Assembly (NCBI GenBank): GCA_038025085.1
Contig: CM076144.1
Span: forward strand, 32,113,501 to 32,177,500
Direction of reading: 5' to 3'
From: Tetragonia tetragonoides
Lineage: Eukaryota; Streptophyta; Magnoliopsida; Caryophyllales; Aizoaceae
Length of the DNA stretch: 64,000 nucleotides
Shown here: positions 34,724-46,368 of the stretch, piece after piece
Layout of the letters: the number at the start of each line of letters is the position of its first letter
How positions within the stretch are numbered: position 1 is the stretch's first letter
Notes under the pieces: generated by a model
The model's database searches: none
Seen by the model: the letters and a program-made list of their open reading frames with translations, nothing else
What the model was told of the DNA's origin: nothing
Made by a program: the position numbers and the translations under genes

Positions 34724-36115
34724 TCAGGCCAGCGTAGTTCGTTCAATTTGTGTAAGCCTCTTTTTTCGGATTTTTTTTTTAATTATTTTTTTAATATTTT
34801 TGTAGACGTAGCACTTCTTCAGTTGATCCATGTTGGTGAGCTGACTGAACTCGACGCCATCAATATCCATAAGCCTGACTGCACCTCCTGATAAGATGTC
34901 TTTGATGATGAACGGACCGGACCAGTTTGGTCGGAACTTGCCGTTGGGGTCAGTAACTGGTGCACGCAATTCCTTCCAACCTAAGTCCCCTTCTTTCAGA
35001 TTTCGAGGTCGAACCTTTTTGTTGAATGCTCTTGTCATGCGTTGTTGGTACATGTGTGAGTAGTCTAGAGCCCGTAGGCGCCTTTCATACATGAACATGA
35101 GTTCATCATAATGGGCTTGCATCCATTGTGTTTCTGAAAGTTCACCTTTTAAGGCAATGCGCATGGAGGGTAGTTGGACTTCTATGGGTAGTACGACTTC
35201 CATCCAGTAGACTTGGGAATAAGGTGTAGCTCCTGTCGATGACCTTTTGGATGTTCCGTACCCCCAAAGTGCAAATGGAAGTTTTACGGGCCAATCTTTG
35301 TAGTTCTCTTTCATTTTTTCGATGATGGTTTTGAGGTTTTTGTTGGCAGTTTCTACTGCGCCATTGGTTTGGGGTCGGTAAGGAGATGATTTGTGGTGCT
35401 GGATTTTGTAGTTTTTTAGTAGGGTGGTTGTTTCGGCTTTGAAGTGGGATCCATGGTCGCTAATAATTTCATGTGGAACGCCATACCGATAGATGATGTT
35501 GTTCCTTGTAAATTTGGACACTTGTTTAGATGTGAGGATGGCATAGGATTGTGCTTCAACTCATTTGGTAAAATATTCTATGGCTATTAAGATCTATTCA
35601 TGTCCTCCAGAGCCCTTGGGGGCGATCTTACCAATGATGTTATTTCCCCATGCTTATGGAGCATCGAAGGTGGCATATGTTGTAGGTTGGCATATATATA
35701 TGACATTTCTTGCATTTCTTGACATAGTCGTAACAGTCTCTTTCTATGGTGGTCCATGTATATCCTAATCGTAGGATTTTTCTAGAGAGCATACGACCAT
35801 TCATGTGTGTGGTCCACACACACCATTGTGTACCTCATCTATGATATCTGCAGCTTCTTCGGCGTTTACACATCTGAGGTTGACTCCATTGTGGGCTTTT
35901 TTGTATAGAACCCTCTTGTATTCTATGCATTGTGCCGCTAAGAGACGGATGGCCCGTTGAGCTATTATTGGTGCATCCGGAGGGAATGTGCCCTTGGTCA
36001 TGTAGTTGAAAACATCTTGGTACCAAGGATCTTCTTCAATTGGAGCTAGGATTAGACACATATCGAGGTTGTTGCAGAAAGCAGGCTCATTTCTTCTTTG
36101 CATGTGGAGTAGCAT
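34724..36115 (-). pseudogene. T2 integrase and upstream linker
   Basis: Begins in the segment between second RNase H and integrase (LAPIEEDPWYQDVFNYMTKG), runs into the zinc-binding part VHNGVCGPH, then through broken frames (35580-35800) with KKCKKCH and MPPSMLH. A small deletion removes the TSPWPF...D segment with the first catalytic Asp region. The core at 35521 onward keeps D in IISDHGSHF and E in NGAVETANKN. The tail GKFRPNWSGPFIIKDILSGG and TNMDQLKKCYV matches T3. RT and RNase H upstream are absent. Confidence 0.85.
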
Positions 36116-36479
36116 CGTTGACAGAGTTCATTTGCTCCATTTTCTGTTTAAAAAGAATAATTTGCATTCTCAGTTTGCGAAGTTTACTTACATTGCTTAA
36201 ATTGATTAATTGATGATTTGTGCAACTTTGATTTCATCGGGTTTATCAATAGCTAAACAAAGAAAGAAGTGAGCAAGACGAATTTTTTGTCATTTGCAAG
36301 AAATAAGCACACATGACTTTAGAGAAAAGGGTCTCTAACTTCCGTCAAAAGAACGAAATAAACTAGACTTAGAAAGCGGTAAAAAGGGGAACACCCCTTG
36401 TTCATGACTCAACCTAATGATTTAAATACGTTCCTAACTCAACAAAATCGGGGAGTCAGACTCGACTCCTCTGGCTTCT
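36116..36479 (-). other. T2 gag-integrase junction, non-coding
   Basis: Sequence with no ORF between gag and the integrase linker, where protease, RT and two RNases H should be (over 2.5 kb in T3). It marks a large deletion or a replaced segment. Confidence 0.6.
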
Positions 36480-37339
36480 CTCTGTAGCCCACTAGTCCCA
36501 TGCTCCATCTTCGACATCAACATCCCTTAGCGGTGGGGGAGCTTCTCCCCTGTCAATGATCTCTTGGATGCGGTCTTTTAGGTGGAGACAATCATCTCTA
36601 TGGTGTCCGGAGAGTCGATGATATTTGCAATAAGGACGATTCTCCTTCGGTGTAGCCTTGGCATCTTCTAAGGGACGAAAGGCTGAATGTCACCTCTCCA
36701 CACCAAGGCGTTCATGACAACTTCCAGTGATGCAAAGAGAGGGGTGTATCGTTCTTGGCTATGACGACATCAACTGACAGTCCAAGTATAAGGCTGCCAC
36801 ATCGTTCCTCGGTCAATGAAACGTAGGACAAATCCTTTAAAGCGCATACATTGGTTGATGTAATGTCCTTCGGCTGCGCAGTATGTGCAGCTTAGAAAGG
36901 GATTTACGTCCCTTAGGATCAGTCTTGATGTGAGAGTCCCTGGGGCGGACGTCTCCATACTTGGACAACTTGTGGTAGAGGAGGTTTTAGCGCCACCATG
37001 TTTCTTCTCTAGCCAAAATGACCGCGCTCCTGCTCTTAGAGGTGCGTTCTTCCAGGATATCGACATTTTCCTTTATTTCCTGAATTCCCCTGATTATGCA
37101 ACCGAGACGTTTCTGTAGCTCATCACTGTTGTCTTCTATCTTACCTTTTTCTAGATCCGACTCCTCTTCGTAAGATTTTTGTGAGATCAAAGCAACCTCC
37201 TCCTAATAAACGAGGTGAGAGTAGTCTTTAGGATCTTCAATAGTAATGTGATTGATGGTGCCCAGGAGGTCATCAGTTTTTTCGGTTCCTTCACTTTTAG
37301 CCAATGGTAGAGTGTCATTGTCGATTTTTTCTTGGATGG
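36480..37339 (-). pseudogene. T2 gag remnant with two knuckles and coiled coil
   Basis: On the - strand a charged, helical stretch (DELQKRLGCIIRGIQEIKEN, VDILEERTSKS) precedes two knuckle-like motifs, CTYCAAEGHYINQC and CKYHRLSGHHRDDC, each followed by FIDRGTM or IIDRGEA. T3 gag has the same two-knuckle plan. No capsid core is seen. Frameshifts near 37000 and 36770 and a stop near 37205 break it. The T3 LTR begins inside it at 37340. Confidence 0.65.
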
Positions 37340-38601
37340 TGTAAACGCCAAAAAAGCGTCTTCAGATTTCTCCGCAAAAACCCGATGATGAAAGGAGTAA
37401 TTTAAAAACTGGAACGCTATTTTTGCTTTAATAGTTAAGATAAGGTCTCAGGTTTTTCCTCGATAACTCCTTTATTCTAGTCTCATTCAAAATCCCCGTT
37501 CAAGAGCTTTCCAACGACACCTCTCATGCCTTTTTCCGACTCCCGTTCGCCAAGTTGTGAACCGGGGGTAGAACCGTCTTTTACCATCCAAGGGTAAAAC
37601 GGTCTTTTCATATTTCTCGGAACACTAAAATTCCTCCGAAAACTTAAAATAGACTGGATGTCGTCATTATGACGACATCCAGCTGGGTGCTGATAGCTGT
37701 CAGCGGCCCTGATTCAGCTTCAAGCCCGACTATTTTTTCAGCTCAAATCCAATTTTCGGCTCCTTTTCAGCCATCCAGGCCTACTTCCTGCGCCGATAAA
37801 TATGACCCTCCTCCTTCAGTTCAAAACGGACAGTCTACAGTTGACAACCTCTATTCTCAGGAGTTTTAACACTGAGCTTCTCCCTCTTTCTTCCAAATTT
37901 ATTCTTGAGATCTTGTCTTTTACTATTGTTGTCAAACATAGCCTACAATTCAGGTCCTAACTCCTAAGGACTCAAATTAAATTACTTGTCTAATTGTTTA
38001 TTTTTCAATAGTCATAATGTAGATATCATGCTAGAATAACGTCTTTTATTGCTTCCTAAATATTGTCCTTCCAAGCATGTCTAGTCGTTGGGCTGCCCAA
38101 CTTGTCAATCGAATGCATGTCTAAATAAAGAGTCAATATTAATTGTTGTGATGCTTGTGATGAACCAATTAATAGTCTAAGTCTAGGTTGTTAATCCGTT
38201 TTGTGTGGGAATTATGTCTTTAAATTATTAAGCAAACTTGAGTTAGTAGAGGCCGTCATAATACGGGCGAGTTGGGTGCCTAACACCTTTCCACCTCGTA
38301 CCTTTGCCCCCGAACCCTTTATTCTTGGGTACTCATATGTTCTATATGAGCGGGAATCTTCTAAAAACATGATCAATTCACTTGTCGCGCTATTGGGTTG
38401 CCCTTCGGATTGTCCCTTCGGTTTGTCCCTTCGATAAAACGCCGATAGCAGATTTGTGACCTCTTTCATGGTTTTTATTCAATTCAAGTCTTTACAAAAT
38501 CTTTTCTAACTCGATGGTCCCTTGAACTTATCTAAAGCCCCCAGCTTACAAATTTTCTATAAGGACGCACTCCGTGGCCGTAGAAATCCCGGGTCCTTAC
38601 A
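37340..38601 (+). repeat. T3 5' LTR
   Basis: 1262 bp, TGTAAACGCC...CCTTACA. U5 near 38249-38292 holds two adjacent small hairpins, GGCCGT-N-ACGG and GGTGCCTAACACC, kept in T2 and T3 LTRs. A primer site follows one base after the end. Confidence 0.93.
37654..37802 (+). promoter_or_regulatory. T3 5' LTR promoter region with perfect 29-bp palindrome
   Basis: 37654-37682 is a perfect palindrome (14-base arms, one central T) with core CGTCATTATGACG, which contains two inverted TGACG motifs, the core bound by plant TGA-type bZIP factors. Next come GCTGTCAGCGGC (37696) and the TATA-like GATAAATA (37795-37802). The palindrome is deleted from T3's 3' LTR. Confidence 0.6.
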
Positions 38602-38602
38602 G

Positions 38603-38620
38603 TGGCGACTTCACTGGGGA
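38603..38620 (+). other. T3 primer binding site (tRNA-Arg type)
   Basis: TGGCGACTTCACTGGGGA one base after the LTR end, the standard Tat/Ogre site. Confidence 0.92.
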
Positions 38621-39678
38621 TTTATTTAAGAGGGTGAGACTCGAAAGTCAAGTTTGCTTAATTGTTTAATTACAGGTTCTATATATTGCATCATTTGCTT
38701 CATTTGCATGTGCCTTGGCACAACCTTTTGACCCTTATCGACCCTCGAGGAAGTTTGTGTTGCAACTCGTAGACAACCCGTATATCTAAAGGAATATACA
38801 GTTATCCTATCGTGTAAATCGACGCTTCCTCACCCATGACTCATCAATCCTTGTTGGTGAAAAAGAATTACAATTGATGTGTCGACCATCCGCCGAACGG
38901 AAATTGTAATTTGTTGTGGTAACCTCACAGGAGCCAAAAGCATCTAGCCCACATTCATGCATCCGCTTGCTTGTTGCGCATGTGTTGTTGTAATGTCTGT
39001 CTGATCGCATGTTTGCCTGTAATTATGTAGTTGTAATGCTTGCCTGAATGCATGAATATCGTGATTATGTGCCAACATGTACTTACGTGTTAGGAACCTT
39101 TTCTTTTATTTTTTTTAGTTAGTTCCTAATGCCCAAAGATGGTGCGAGAATTCAAATTCAATGAACACCTATCATTTTCCCAGTGATATATTTTAAAAGT
39201 CATGAACAATTCTCTAGGACCTTTTAGCAACAAAAAAAAAAGTCAGTCTCCCAATTTCTCCTCTCCCTTTTTCGATTTCTTTATTTGTTCTTTTTCTTTT
39301 GATGTAATTCAGATTCGGTCAAAAAACAAAATAAAAAAAAATCAAAAAAACAAAAAATCGGCAAAAATGAAAGCCCGCCGATATGTAAAAAAATTATCAA
39401 AAAAAATATAAAGGACCGAAATTCTTTTATTTTATTTTATCCCATTTTCCATTATCTTTGAGTCTAGAAAAAAAAAGGATAGTCCATCTTTTTCTATTTT
39501 TCTTATTTTCGTTCATTGATTTTATTTTCCTTGGATATTAGGGAAATATTCGGGCATTTAGGCTTAAGGACCCTTCTTTTTTAGGACAATGTGTTTTTCT
39601 ATGTGGGGGTCAACTTTTTTCTTAGATGAGAGTATCGTGGTCTTTTTGATTCTAAAAGGTCTTCTACTCATTCAAATC
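38621..39678 (+). other. T3 untranslated leader
   Basis: About 1.06 kb, partly A/T-run-rich (39230-39500). No conserved ORF; the open frame 39202-39411 is a low-complexity Lys/Asn artefact. Confidence 0.65.
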
Positions 39679-40831
39679 ATGCCAGGGTCTCTCAAGCGTT
39701 CCTCAGCCGAAGATACACCGAACGAATCTCTCCTCATGCCAGAGTCGGAAATGGGACAGAATGCTAAGAAGATCAAAACTCACTTTGTGGCAACTGCATA
39801 TCCTGTCCGCGAAACTTCAAGAGAGTCGATACTTGATACTCAAGACGAATCCCTTGATTTGGATGAACAACTGGATCGATCACTCCAGGAGGCCAAAATC
39901 CAAGTAGGCCTTGATCCTGATGAGACTCCGCGCCTCGTTGAGTAGAGAAGCGCAGGTGAACCAACCCAGGCCATTGTTGAAGCACAAGATGATATTGAGC
40001 ACCTAACTCAATACACAGTTGTCTATCATTCAGATATCCAAAGGTTACAGAAGACTGTCGCTGGTTTAGAACAAAGAATTCAGGCTCTGGAAGGTGACAA
40101 AGTTCTTCTCAATCAAGAGCAACCTCACTGGCCTCAGGAACACATTTTTCAACAAATGAGGGTATATGGCTACATGCAACCAATAGGGCCCACTTATGAA
40201 CTCATCCCGGAAAATGGAAACCCAGGTGTTTACTGTGAGTATTGCCGAGCCTGCAGAGATCACACCAATGACTGCAGGAACTTAAGAGATAAAATCCAAA
40301 CTTTCATTGATGAAGGGACCATTTGGCCTGCACATCATTGTTTATCCAAGAAAAGATCAAGCAGGTCAACCCGTGAATTCACGCCACTGGCAGTAACTAT
40401 TCATGATGTTATGACAGCCTTACTTCGTCGTGGAGATCTCCGGTTCCTGGAAAGGGGTCTTACCAGAAGAGGAGGATCATTACCTTTATTGTAGGTACCA
40501 CAGATGCTTCGGCCACCTTACTGAACAATGTCATCGCTTGAAGTGTGACATCCAGTTCATCATTGATTCTGGAATTATTTCTCCTCCGAAGTCCCATATA
40601 TTCAAGATCACCACACGTAAATATGAATCACAACCCGAGGTCAACGTGCTGGAAATAGATCAGGCACTTTTCATACCACACTCAAACCCTCATGTTAATG
40701 GTTTTCTCAAGAAGCAAGGGTACATACCCGGAATGGGTTTAGGAAGAAATGGACAAGGGCCCACCACCTTCAAGTTAGGAAAAACAGGTCTGCCCACCCT
40801 ATCGATAAAGAAATCCATGATCAAACCCTGA
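39679..40831 (+). pseudogene. T3 short gag with two knuckles and G-patch, no capsid core
   Basis: ATG 39679 opens MPGSLKRSSAEDTPNESLLM. A TAG at 39943-39945 is in frame, then a helical stretch (DIQRLQKTVAGLEQRIQALE), knuckle CEYCRACRDHTNDC, and after a frameshift near 40460 a second one, CRYHRCFGHLTEQC. The end GFLKKQGYIPGMGLGRNGQG is a G-patch motif, placed after protease in complete Tat elements. Neither a capsid core (compare T1) nor a protease D-[ST/N]-G motif is present. The copy would need proteins from elsewhere. T2 gag has the same plan. Confidence 0.7.
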
Positions 40832-41090
40832 AACAAAGGAAATAATTTAAGGAAAAACAGGTCTTCCCACCCTATAGCCACACTCTAAATGGCCAGTTCA
40901 TCACAGAAGGAGACTACTGCCCAGATTACGGTTTCCCTGAGCCGTACAATAACGAAGAAGCTAAGGTCACACACCCAGGTTTTGAAATCTTCCGAGACTG
41001 CAATCAATTGGACGAGGAGGCACATCAAAGCATTGGACCAAAGCACCAGGGAACCAGCTGCTAGGTCTTCTATTCGGCCAAGAAACTAGA
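40832..41090 (+). other. T3 linker before RT ORF
   Basis: Frames broken by stops. Fragments such as FPEPYNNEEA match the T1 linker (GFPEPYAING), so this is decayed coding sequence. Confidence 0.5.
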
Positions 41091-42377
41091 ATGGCTGAAA
41101 CTCTCGAGATGGATGAGGAGGCAATGGCTCTCAATGATCGCAACTTCAATCCTGCGGACCTAATATATACTACTGAAGATGTCACAATGGGATGGCACAA
41201 AGAAGTGAGCTGGACTGGCCCAAAAGTCACGATATCTACCGGGAAAGGACCAATGATGGAAGAATCTGATTCCGAGTCTCAGTCAGAGTCAGTGTCTAGC
41301 TTAGGTCTTAAATATGAGTCAGGATCAGGGAGTATCCCCTTTACTACTTCTAAGTCTAGTGTCAATGTGAAGGGAAAGTCAGATCCCTTTCATGCTGGTT
41401 TCAATTCTAATATCAATAAAATGAAAAATCCTTATGCTTATTTGTTACCTTGTTTAGTTATTAATAAACCCAATGATGAAAATGAGTTGCCAAAAGATCT
41501 GCTAAAAGCAGTAATCAATCATGAACAAAAGACCTCCATTGTGGGGGAAACAGAGTTAATTAATTTAAGCAATGAAAGCGAACCTCGTGAAGTAAGGATT
41601 GGATTATCCCTACCTGCAAAGGAACGTGAGCAATTTGTTGAACTTTTGAAACAATACACAGATGTCTTTGCTTGGTCCTACAAGGACATGCCGGGAATTG
41701 AAAGAAGCATAGTCGAGCATAAGATCCCTTTGTACCCTGATGCTAAACCGGTTAAGAAGAAACTACGGCGTCTCCGACCAGAATGGGCATTAAAGATAAA
41801 GGAAGAGGTACAGAAGCAACTTGCCGCTGGGTTTATTGTGGTATTAGATTATCTTGAATGGATCGCTAATGTGGTTCCAGTACCGAAGAAAGATGGTCGA
41901 GTCAAAATGTGCGTCGATTTCAGAGATCTCAACAAGGCTAGCCCAAAAGACGATTTTCCTTTACCCCACATTGACCTTTTGGAAGATAACACGACCGAGT
42001 ACGCCTTGTTGTGATTCATGGACGGCTACGCAGGGTATTATTAGCTTCAGATGGCTGAAGAAGATATGAGCAAAACAACGTTCATAACTCCTTGGGGAAC
42101 TTATTGCTACAGGGTCATGCCCTTTGCGTTTAAAAACACAGGTGCAACTTATCAAAGGACGGCCACCACTTTGTTACATGATATGACGCATAAAGAAGCC
42201 GAAGATTATGTGGATGATATGATTGTGAAATCAAGGCACCGAGACGGGCATATTCAGGCGCTCCATAAGTTCTTTGAATGGTTACGTAAGTACATTTTCG
42301 GACTGAATCCTCAAAAGTCCGCATACGCCAGGCAAGTTGTTGGGTTACATAGTCAGTCAAAGGGGAATCGAAATTGA
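41091..42377 (+). pseudogene. pol: T3 reverse transcriptase, broken
   Basis: ORF 41091-42014 begins with an acidic linker (EESDSESQSESVSS) and enters RT with DVFAWSYKDMPGIERSI, KLRRLRPEWALKIKEEVQKQ, GRVKMCVDFRDLN and KDDFPLPHIDLL. A TGA at 42012-42014 and a TAG shortly after cut the palm. The frame resumes with KTTFITPWGTYCYRVMPF and the catalytic YVDDM near 42206, both Asp kept. Another frameshift near 42350 precedes the thumb. Close in sequence to T1 RT. Confidence 0.88.
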
Positions 42378-43480
42378 TCCATCCAAGATCAAAGCAATCG
42401 TTGAAATGCCGCCACCCAAGAATGAGACGGAGATTAGGGGGTCCTCGGTCGACTTCAATACATAAGTCAGTTTATATCAAAATTCAGCATAACATGGAAC
42501 CCATATTTAAGAAGTTGAAGAAGGGGGTCAAAATCGAGTGGGATGATCAGTGTCAATAAGCGTTCGACAAGATCAAACACTATCTAGCCAACCCCCCTAT
42601 TCTTGCTCCTCCTAAGCAAGGTCTGCCATTGATCCTTTATTTGACAGTAACCGACACTGCCATGGGGGCTATGCTAGCCCAAACCATAGAAGATCAAAAA
42701 CGAGCCACATATTACTTAAGCAAGAAATTCATCGACTATGAAACCAGATATTCAAGCCTTGAAAAGACCTGCTTAGCCCTAGTCTGGGCTACCAAGAAAC
42801 TCAGACATTATATGCTCAACCACCCCGTACTGGTAAGATCAAGAATGAATCCCCTCAAATATATATTCGAGAAGCCCGTCCTAAGTTGAAGAATAGCGAG
42901 GTAGACGGTTTTGTTATCCGAATTCGATCTTAAGTTTGACCCTACAAAGACCATCAAGGGACACGCAGTTTCAGAATACTTGGCCGAGCATCCCACTCAC
43001 ACAGCCAAGGAGCACGAGCAGTATGACTTCCCTGATGAAGATGTGGCCTTAATTGAAGAAAATTGCTGGGAAATGTACTTTTACGGGGCATCTAATCAAA
43101 AGGGATATGGCACAGGAGTGCTCCTAGTGTCTCCCGATGAAGCCCATACCCCCATCTCAGTGAAATTGGACTTCCCTGTCACTAATAACGCAGCTGAATA
43201 TGAAGCATGTATCATCGGCCTACAAGAAGCCGTAGGCATGGGCATCCGAGTACTCAAGGTCTATGGGGATTCCCTGCTAATCATCAATCAAGTTTCTAGA
43301 AAGTGGAAAGTTCACAGTGAGAGCCTGGCACTCTACCAGGAGTTTTTGGATAAGGTACTTGAGGATTTTGAAGAGGTGGCCTTCACATACCTTCCACGGG
43401 AAGATAATCAATTTGCAGATGCTCTGTCTAAATTAGCATCCTTAATCATCATACCCGATCCAGTTAGCATGATGCCCGTT
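42378..43480 (+). pseudogene. T3 RNase H and second RNase H with lost Asp
   Basis: RNase H: PLILYLTVTDTAMGAMLAQT, ATYYLSKKFIDYETRYSSLE, LRHYMLNHPVLVRS (42629-42889), then stops at 42887 and near 42902. The second RNase H: MYFYGASNQKGYGTGVLLVS, NNAAEYEACIIGLQEAVGMG, VYGDSLLIINQVSRKWKVHS, ending REDNQFADALSKLASL. The first catalytic Asp (YFDxAS in T1) is Tyr here, codon 43082-43084. Confidence 0.87.
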
Positions 43481-44807
43481 TGTATACAGAGGAGAAGCGA
43501 GCCAGCCTTTTGCAACAACCTCGACACAGAAATGACTTTGGCTCCGATCGAGGAGGATCCTTGGTACCAAGACATCTTCAACTACATCACCAAAGGAATA
43601 TACCCTCAAGATGCACCACTAAGAGCCCAACGGGCCATCCGTCTCTTAGCGACGCAATACATAGAATACAAGGGGGGTTCTGTACAAAAAATCCCACAAT
43701 GAGGTCAACCTCAGATGCGTGAACTCTGAAGAAGCCGCAAAGATTATGGACGAGGTACACAATGGTGTGTGCGGGCCACACATGAATGGTCGAATGCTCT
43801 CTAGAAAGGTCCTACGGTTGGGATAATACTGGACTACTATGGAAAGGGATTTCTACGACTATGTCAAGAAATGCAAGAAGTGCCAGATATATGCCAACCT
43901 GCATCATATGCCACCCTCAATGCTCCACCACTTCACATCCCCTTGGCCATTTTTCGCATGGGAAATAGATTTCATCGGTAAGATCACCCCAAAGGGCTTG
44001 GGAGGACATGAATAGATCCTAGTAGCCATAGACTATTTTACCAAATGGGTCGAAGCCCAATCCTATGCCGTCCTTACCTCCAAACAAGTGTCCAAATTCA
44101 TAAGGAACAACATCATTTGCCGATACGGCGTTCCGCATGAAATCATCAGTGACCATGGATCCCACATCAAAGCCGAGACAGCCACCCTCCTCAAATGCTA
44201 AAAAAATCCAGCACGACGAATCGTCCCCTTACCATCCCCAAACCAATGGCGCAGTGGAAGACGCCAACAAAAACCTCAAGACTATCATTGAAAAGATGAT
44301 ACAAAACTACAAAGATTGGCCCATCAAACTCCCGTTTTCCCTTTAGGGATATAGGACATCCATAAGATCCTCTACGGGAGCAACACCTTATTCCCCAGTC
44401 TATGGAATGGAAGCAGTTCTACCCATAGAAGTCCAACTATCCTCCATGCGCATAGCCTTAGAAGGAGAAATTCCTGAAACCCAATGGTTACAAGCCCGCT
44501 ACGAAGAGCTCATGTTTACGGATGAAAGACGCCTACGGGCCCTAGACCATTCCCAGATGTACTAACAACGCATGGCAAGAGCATTCAACAAAAAGGTTCG
44601 ACCTCGAAATTTAAAGGAAGGGGACTTAGTCTGGAAAGAACTACGTGCCCCAGTTACCGACCCAGAGGCAAATTTCGACACAAGTGGTCCGGCCCATTCA
44701 TCATCAAAGACATTCTATTAGGAGGCGCAGTTAGACTCATGGATATTGATGGCATCGAGTTTAGTCAGCTCACCAATATGGATCAACTAAAGAAGTGTTA
44801 CGTCTAG
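43481..44807 (+). pseudogene. T3 integrase, broken
   Basis: Linker LAPIEEDPWYQDIFNYITKG, zinc-binding VHNGVCGPHMNGRMLSRKVL and KKCKKC, then VAIDYFTKWVEAQSYA with its Asp, EIISDHGSHIKAE with its Asp and NGAVEDANKNLKTII with its Glu. The tail GGAVRLMDIDGIEFSQLTNM ends KKCYV at 44805-44807. Stops at 43700, near 43826, near 44016 and 44346 and frameshifts near 44205 and 44665 break it. Confidence 0.87.
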
Positions 44808-44942
44808 AAAAAGAAAAAAAATATTTCGTAAACTATAAAAAAAACAAAAAAAAAAAAAAACAAAAAGACGTTCACAACTTGAACAAAGTACGCTGGCCTG
44901 ATTTTTTTTTCAAAATTAGACTTGCTTTCCTAGAAAACTACT
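44808..44942 (+). other. T3 post-pol spacer lacking the conserved hairpin
   Basis: A-rich. Compared with T4, about 225 bp are missing between CTGGCCTGA and the end of the antisense gene, which removes the hairpin kept in T1, T2 and T4. Confidence 0.6.
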
Positions 44943-46188
44943 TTAATCCTTCTTCCCTTTAGAAGGCTTCGTTGAAGAGTTCTTCTTTGAAAGAGCTTGG
45001 CTTGAGGACGACCTATGATCGCTCCCTTGAGCTGGGGGCTTGCCTTATTTCATTACATGATAGCCTCCCATTTGAGGCTCTTCCTTTCTTTTCTTGCTTC
45101 CTTTTTTGAGTCATACTTTGGCTTTAGCTAGTCCCACTCCTCATGACGAAGGGCTCGTCTCGCTTCTCCCTCACTGCAGGAAAGCCAGTTCAGATAAGTC
45201 TCAGAAACTTGAGTTGGGGCAATCACCTGAGGTACAGTCCAGCGGTCCCGGCTACGCCAGTACTTTCCCCAATCCGTAGCAAACTCAGTGGTCAAAGCTA
45301 CGATATTTGGTCTCGTAGTCTCCTGACGACGGATAACCTGCTTCAACCCATATTTCCTCATGACCCTAGAGGGGAAGAAGAAAGTGGTCCTGTACAAACC
45401 CCGTATGGTAGTATGAAGAACCAAATTGTCACAAGCCACTAAGGAGGTCAAGTTCCACCAAGACACATGCCAACGGATAACAGGCCCCGCATAGAAAAAG
45501 GCATATTTTTATCCGGCGATTCTATTAGCCTCAGATGCTCACATAACCAAATATGTAGCAGCAGGGGGCTGCCAGAAAAAGCTTCATGAGGAGAAATTTT
45601 CAACCTGTCAAGCCCGATAATAGTTTCCCCAACAACCAGATGCAAAGGAGAATGCCCTTCAACCATTTGATTAACCACTCGCAGCAACGAGGCTCTGCCC
45701 AAGTTAGGAGATTCTGCATTAGCAAACAATAGGCGGTTCAACAGGCAAAGTACAAACGCCTGACGGCGACAACGCTTGAATACTGCGTTCTTGTCAGAAG
45801 AAATAGCAAATTTTTCGCAAAGTTGAACCAAGACCACATCGACACCAAGAACCATGCTTTTGGCTTCTATAGATGACAAAACCCAAGAATTTCTTGTACT
45901 GATCCCTAAAACCATCTCTCACATAAGGCATAGCTGGGGGAAGAACATCAGGCATATTAGTGATCGCAACAAATTCTTCAACTAAAGGGCATAATTCACA
46001 GTTACCAAAACGGAAAACATGCAGGTCAAGGTCCCAATAATTCAGAGCGGATCGAACAAGGGGCCACAATATTTTTGTTGGTCTTAAGGTCAGCAAGGTA
46101 GAGACATGGAACGACCTAGTTCAAGTTCATCTTCTACGGTCAGATTTCTGCACCAGGCATCGAACAGGTTTTCAAAGGATTTTACCAT
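44943..46188 (-). pseudogene. T3 DUF7745-like gene (antisense)
   Basis: Start ATG at 46188, stop at 44945-44943. It covers the same protein as the T2 and T4 copies: LTLRPTKILWPLVRSALNYW, DLDLHVFRFGNCELCPLVEE, FVAITNMPDVLPPAMPYV, VFKRCRRQAFVLCLLNRLLF, LRVVNQMVEGHSPLHLVVGE, YWRSRDRWTVPQVIAPTQVS and a Lys/Ser-rich tail. Frameshifts near 46100, 45880 and 45490 split it; the segment around 45470-45520 also lacks the KKTYTAASFLVRK part present in T4. Terminates about 135 bp from the integrase stop, tail to tail with pol. Confidence 0.7.
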
Positions 46189-46260
46189 GATAGAAGATTT
46201 ACGAAATTTGGGAGAGCTGAGGTCTGAAAAGTGATACAACATCAACTATCCCGTAAATCC

Positions 46261-46368
46261 TATTTATAGGCAAAAAGGCGGGCCAAAGAAGCCAGAAATC
46301 CACAATGAAGCCCAAACCAGAGCCGTCAGCGGCCCTGGTCAGCGCCGCTAGCGGCCTCAGCTAGCGGC
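46261..46368 (-). promoter_or_regulatory. Promoter of T3 DUF7745-like gene
   Basis: TATAAATA at 46268-46261 on the - strand. Upstream lie GCCGTCAGCGGC (46322-46333), GCCGCTAGCGGC (46344-46355, 22 bp on) and TCAGCTAGCGGC (46357-46368; closer than in T2/T4, consistent with a 17-bp deletion). Confidence 0.75.

Larger units (their letters stand above)
9547..37339 (-). mobile_element. T2: Tat retrotransposon with antisense genes, split by K1
   Basis: In - orientation the parts read: gag remnant (37339-36480), integrase (36115-34724), antisense DUF7745-like and PMD-like genes on the + strand (33238-34570 and 12484-32655), tandem repeats, polypurine tract and 3' LTR (11205-9547). K1 (14152-31525) sits inside the PMD-like gene, so T2's own sequence is about 10.4 kb. 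Reverse transcriptase and both RNases H are missing between gag and integrase. The 5' LTR is absent because T3 sequence starts at 37340 within gag. Confidence 0.85.
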
